DNA of 54,309 nucleotides from Spirochaetes bacterium GWE1_32_154 (lineage in GTDB: Bacteria; Spirochaetota; GWE2-31-10): the NCBI GenBank assembly GCA_001829315.1, contig MIAY01000002.1, positions 1 through 54,309 of the forward strand, in the 5' to 3' direction. Made by a program: the position numbers and the translations under genes. The stretch's first letter is position 1, and each line of letters starts with the position of its first letter. Below are positions 54,139 to 54,309 of the stretch, one piece after another. The notes under the pieces are model-generated. The model saw only the letters and a program-made list of their open reading frames with translations. It searched no databases and had not been told where the DNA came from.

Positions 54139-54248
54139 ATATAACAACCGATTGAACCCGACTCGGCTATGTCACACTTTTTGCTTTCGTTAGCACTCAA
54201 GGCAAAAAATGCGCCAATTACGCCTCACGGGTTAATCGGGCGTTATCT
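54139..54248 (+). repeat. attC site 3 (110 nt, shortened centre)
   Basis: Inner core ATATAAC (54139-54145), outer core GTTATCT (54242-54248). The flanks match attC1 and attC2 (AACAACCGATT, CCGACTCGGCTAT, GCGCCAATTACGCCTCACGG), but about 60 central bases are replaced by a short TTGCTTTCGTTAGCACTCAA segment. The loop side is therefore much shorter than in the other two. Confidence 0.88.
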
Positions 54249-54309
54249 GTTTTTCTAAAAAATGTTACAAAAATGCTTAACCAGGACAAAATAAATAATA
54301 AAACAGACT
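54243..54309 (+). mobile_element. Start of integron cassette 4 (cut by the window edge)
   Basis: TTATCTG follows the attC3 crossover, so another cassette begins here. The remaining 67 bases hold no recognisable gene. Confidence 0.6.

Larger units (their letters stand above)
50341..54242 (+). mobile_element. Integron cassette 3 (two-gene restriction-modification system), 3902 bp
   Basis: It starts TTATATTGCT. Its attC begins AGCAATATAAC (54135-54145), the exact reverse complement of GTTATATTGCT (50340-50350), an 11-base match. At nearly 4 kb it is unusually large, since most cassettes hold a single gene under 1 kb. Confidence 0.88.
45441..54309. mobile_element. Chromosomal integron (integrase, attI, three complete cassettes, start of a fourth)
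   Basis: A leftward integrase gene carries the IntI-specific insertion. An attI region follows, then three cassettes read rightward, each ended by an attC of the same family, so the layout is the classical divergent one. Near-identical attC sites within one array are typical of sedentary chromosomal integrons. The array runs off the right edge, so its full length is unknown. Confidence 0.93.

Noticed and set aside
48753-54248. The three related repeats as CRISPR, REP or insertion-sequence ends
   Set aside because: Spacing equals gene-sized cassettes, outer cores are RYYYAAC/GTTRRRY-like, and ends are complementary to cassette starts. This is specific to attC.
1-54309. CRISPR arrays, rRNA, tRNA or known riboswitches
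   Set aside because: I saw no regular short repeats, no conserved rRNA segments and no cloverleaf that I could support by eye. A tRNAscan or Rfam search was not possible.

Overview
The window is AT-rich (by eye about two thirds A+T) chromosomal DNA of a Gram-negative-type bacterium. It encodes a class A penicillin-binding protein, several beta-barrel-like outer-membrane proteins and many lipoproteins with loose lipoboxes. A spirochaete is my best guess. The support is the relaxed lipoboxes, a FliA-like promoter in front of a chemoreceptor, class III cyclases and a chromosomal integron of the kind known from Treponema denticola. No rRNA, tRNA or CRISPR array is visible, so the assignment is inference.

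Layout: (1) 1-17254, mostly core genes: pbpC with an outer-membrane protein, a lipase-like lipoprotein, a SpoIIE/RsbU-type phosphatase, purL-purQ, a B12-type radical SAM protein, a methyl-accepting protein, a UPF0316 protein, a WG-repeat protein with an outer-membrane partner, and groL (no groES beside it). (2) 17529-24650, signalling and accessory genes: two overlapping class III cyclase genes (the second degenerate), a solute-binding protein, a broken DUF6174-like gene, a glycosidase-like lipoprotein, a DUF4143 ATPase, and PHP and GNAT genes. Between them lie gene remnants and one copy of a palindromic repeat. (3) 24845-33587: a two-component system, whose regulator apparently starts at AUU, followed by four exported proteins. 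The last of these is 1047 residues long with three tandem C-terminal beta modules. (4) 33751-43323: a second DUF4143 ATPase, a flavoprotein, a sugar-epimerase-like lipoprotein under a near-perfect CRP site, an ABC exporter, a nitrilase-like lipoprotein, a VapBC-like pair and a MerR/GyrI regulator. (5) 43365-45297: a ParE/Phd toxin-antitoxin pair and a third DUF4143 ATPase.

(6) 45441-54309 is the most striking part, a chromosomal integron. An integron integrase carrying the IntI-specific insertion is transcribed leftward. An attI region and three complete cassettes follow to the right, each closed by a closely related attC site (173, 174 and 110 nt). The start of a fourth cassette runs off the window. 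Each cassette start is complementary to the inner end of its own attC (8, 8 and 11 bases), which fixes the cassette boundaries to the base. The cargo is a KAP-like P-loop NTPase; a YHYH/SH3 exported protein plus a voltage-gated potassium channel; and a two-gene restriction-modification system in which nuclease and methylase are fused (BcgI-like). At least two of the three cassettes therefore look like defence cargo.

Small regulatory and decay features tie the map together: several near-consensus sigma70-type promoters, palindromic operators in front of both toxin-antitoxin pairs, a MerR promoter with a 19-base spacer, a 25-base promoter-like motif in three copies, and three decayed gene fragments, two of which match genes still intact nearby.
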